A stretch of DNA of 64,000 nucleotides from NCBI GenBank assembly GCA_011391125.1, contig JAABRE010000009.1, forward strand, positions 19,268 through 83,267, given 5' to 3'. The notes beneath the pieces are model-generated. The model saw only the letters and a program-made list of their open reading frames with translations, had not been told where the DNA came from and made no database searches. Shown in pieces: positions 63,402 through 64,000 of the stretch. This DNA is from Synechococcales cyanobacterium S06. GTDB taxonomy: Bacteria > Cyanobacteriota > Cyanobacteriia > Cyanobacteriales > JAABRE01. The position numbers were made by a program, and so were the translations under genes. Positions within the stretch are counted from its first letter, which is position 1. Every line of letters starts with the position of its first letter.

Positions 63402-63620
63402 GATAAATGCGCGGTTGAGAGACACCTCGAAAGAGGCGAAGTTAACGGCGACCTGAACCTAGATAAATAAATAGTTTAAAAGCAAATAAATTAACCCCCA
63501 GTTAATTAAGAAAAAATTATAACACGAACTCAAGCGTAAAAACAAGAGTTTAGGTAAAAAAGAGGGGCGGGAAACCAAACCTTAAACAAAAAAGAGCCGA
63601 TTATAAGGACTCATTCATTA

Positions 63621-64000
<380 letters not shown>

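Larger units (their letters stand above)
62832..63620. other. Region upstream of 16S rRNA
   Basis: It contains the terminator and inverted repeat above, a second GGGTGGGTGAAGCAACG segment near 63005, then unique sequence and the rRNA promoter and leader. I see no tRNA. Confidence 0.6.

Noticed and set aside
62838..63620. tRNA gene before 16S rRNA
   Set aside because: No T-loop (GTTCRA) with matching acceptor stem was found.

Overview
The window is a 64 kb stretch of an AT-rich cyanobacterial chromosome. Evidence: a 16S rRNA gene with cyanobacterial signatures begins at the right edge, HIP1 octamers (GCGATCGC) are scattered through genes, and several proteins are cyanobacterial hallmarks (NdhF1-type NDH-1 subunit, PxcA/CemA-like proton extrusion protein, RbcR-type LysR regulator, PEP-CTERM protein, CHAT and DUF1822 proteins). 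The 16S fragment and gene set suggest a unicellular form near Geminocystis/Cyanobacterium, but I cannot prove the genus.

Layout. 1-3.1 kb: a chaperone/translation operon (dnaK 3' end, dnaJ, tusA-like, rsgA) with 4-bp stop/start overlaps. 3.1-9.4 kb: housekeeping genes (DUF1815 protein, pgl, FHA protein, sulfurtransferase, LabA-like NYN protein, leuA). 9.4-22.3 kb: an accessory region with two miniature-element insertions, a toxin-antitoxin pair whose PIN toxin is split by a small element, a sigma-like/DUF1822/CHAT-receptor gene set, a large RTX protein, and a Ser/Thr kinase with a polyglycine tail next to a truncated glycine-rich-domain protein. 22.5-28.1 kb: tandem GT-C-like membrane proteins and ndhF. 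28.1-33.7 kb: a second accessory island with a methyltransferase, an MvaI/BcnI-type endonuclease gene split by a 124-bp miniature transposon, a Panacea/PemK-like toxin-antitoxin pair and an orthocaspase; direct repeats carrying terminators flank the restriction-modification part. 33.8-61.5 kb: mostly core genes (purS-purQ, C-terminal processing protease, rbcR, a second kinase, tmk, desaturase, pxcA, CHAD protein, Crp-type regulator, Ca-type P-ATPase, ABC permease, cobM, esterase, Hsp70-like protein, HtrA protease). 62-64 kb: a PEP-CTERM gene interrupted at a G9 tract, then the rRNA promoter and the start of 16S rRNA.

Repeats are a strong theme. Five copies of a ~124-bp TA-flanked miniature element were found, plus a TATAGCA-ended repeat family, a 108-bp element in the vapC-like gene, GGTGGG...CCCACC repeats, and heptameric tandem repeats (CAACTAT, CAGTTAT, TAATAGG) that often lie directly upstream of start codons.

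The best candidate for an undescribed system is the sigma-like/DUF1822/CHAT cluster at 11.6-17.0 kb. A caspase-fold protease fused through a membrane helix to a periplasmic solute-binding-like sensor is encoded beside a DUF1822 protein and a sigma-like DNA-binding protein, which suggests ligand-triggered proteolytic control of transcription. The gene content is read from sequence; the mechanism is inference.
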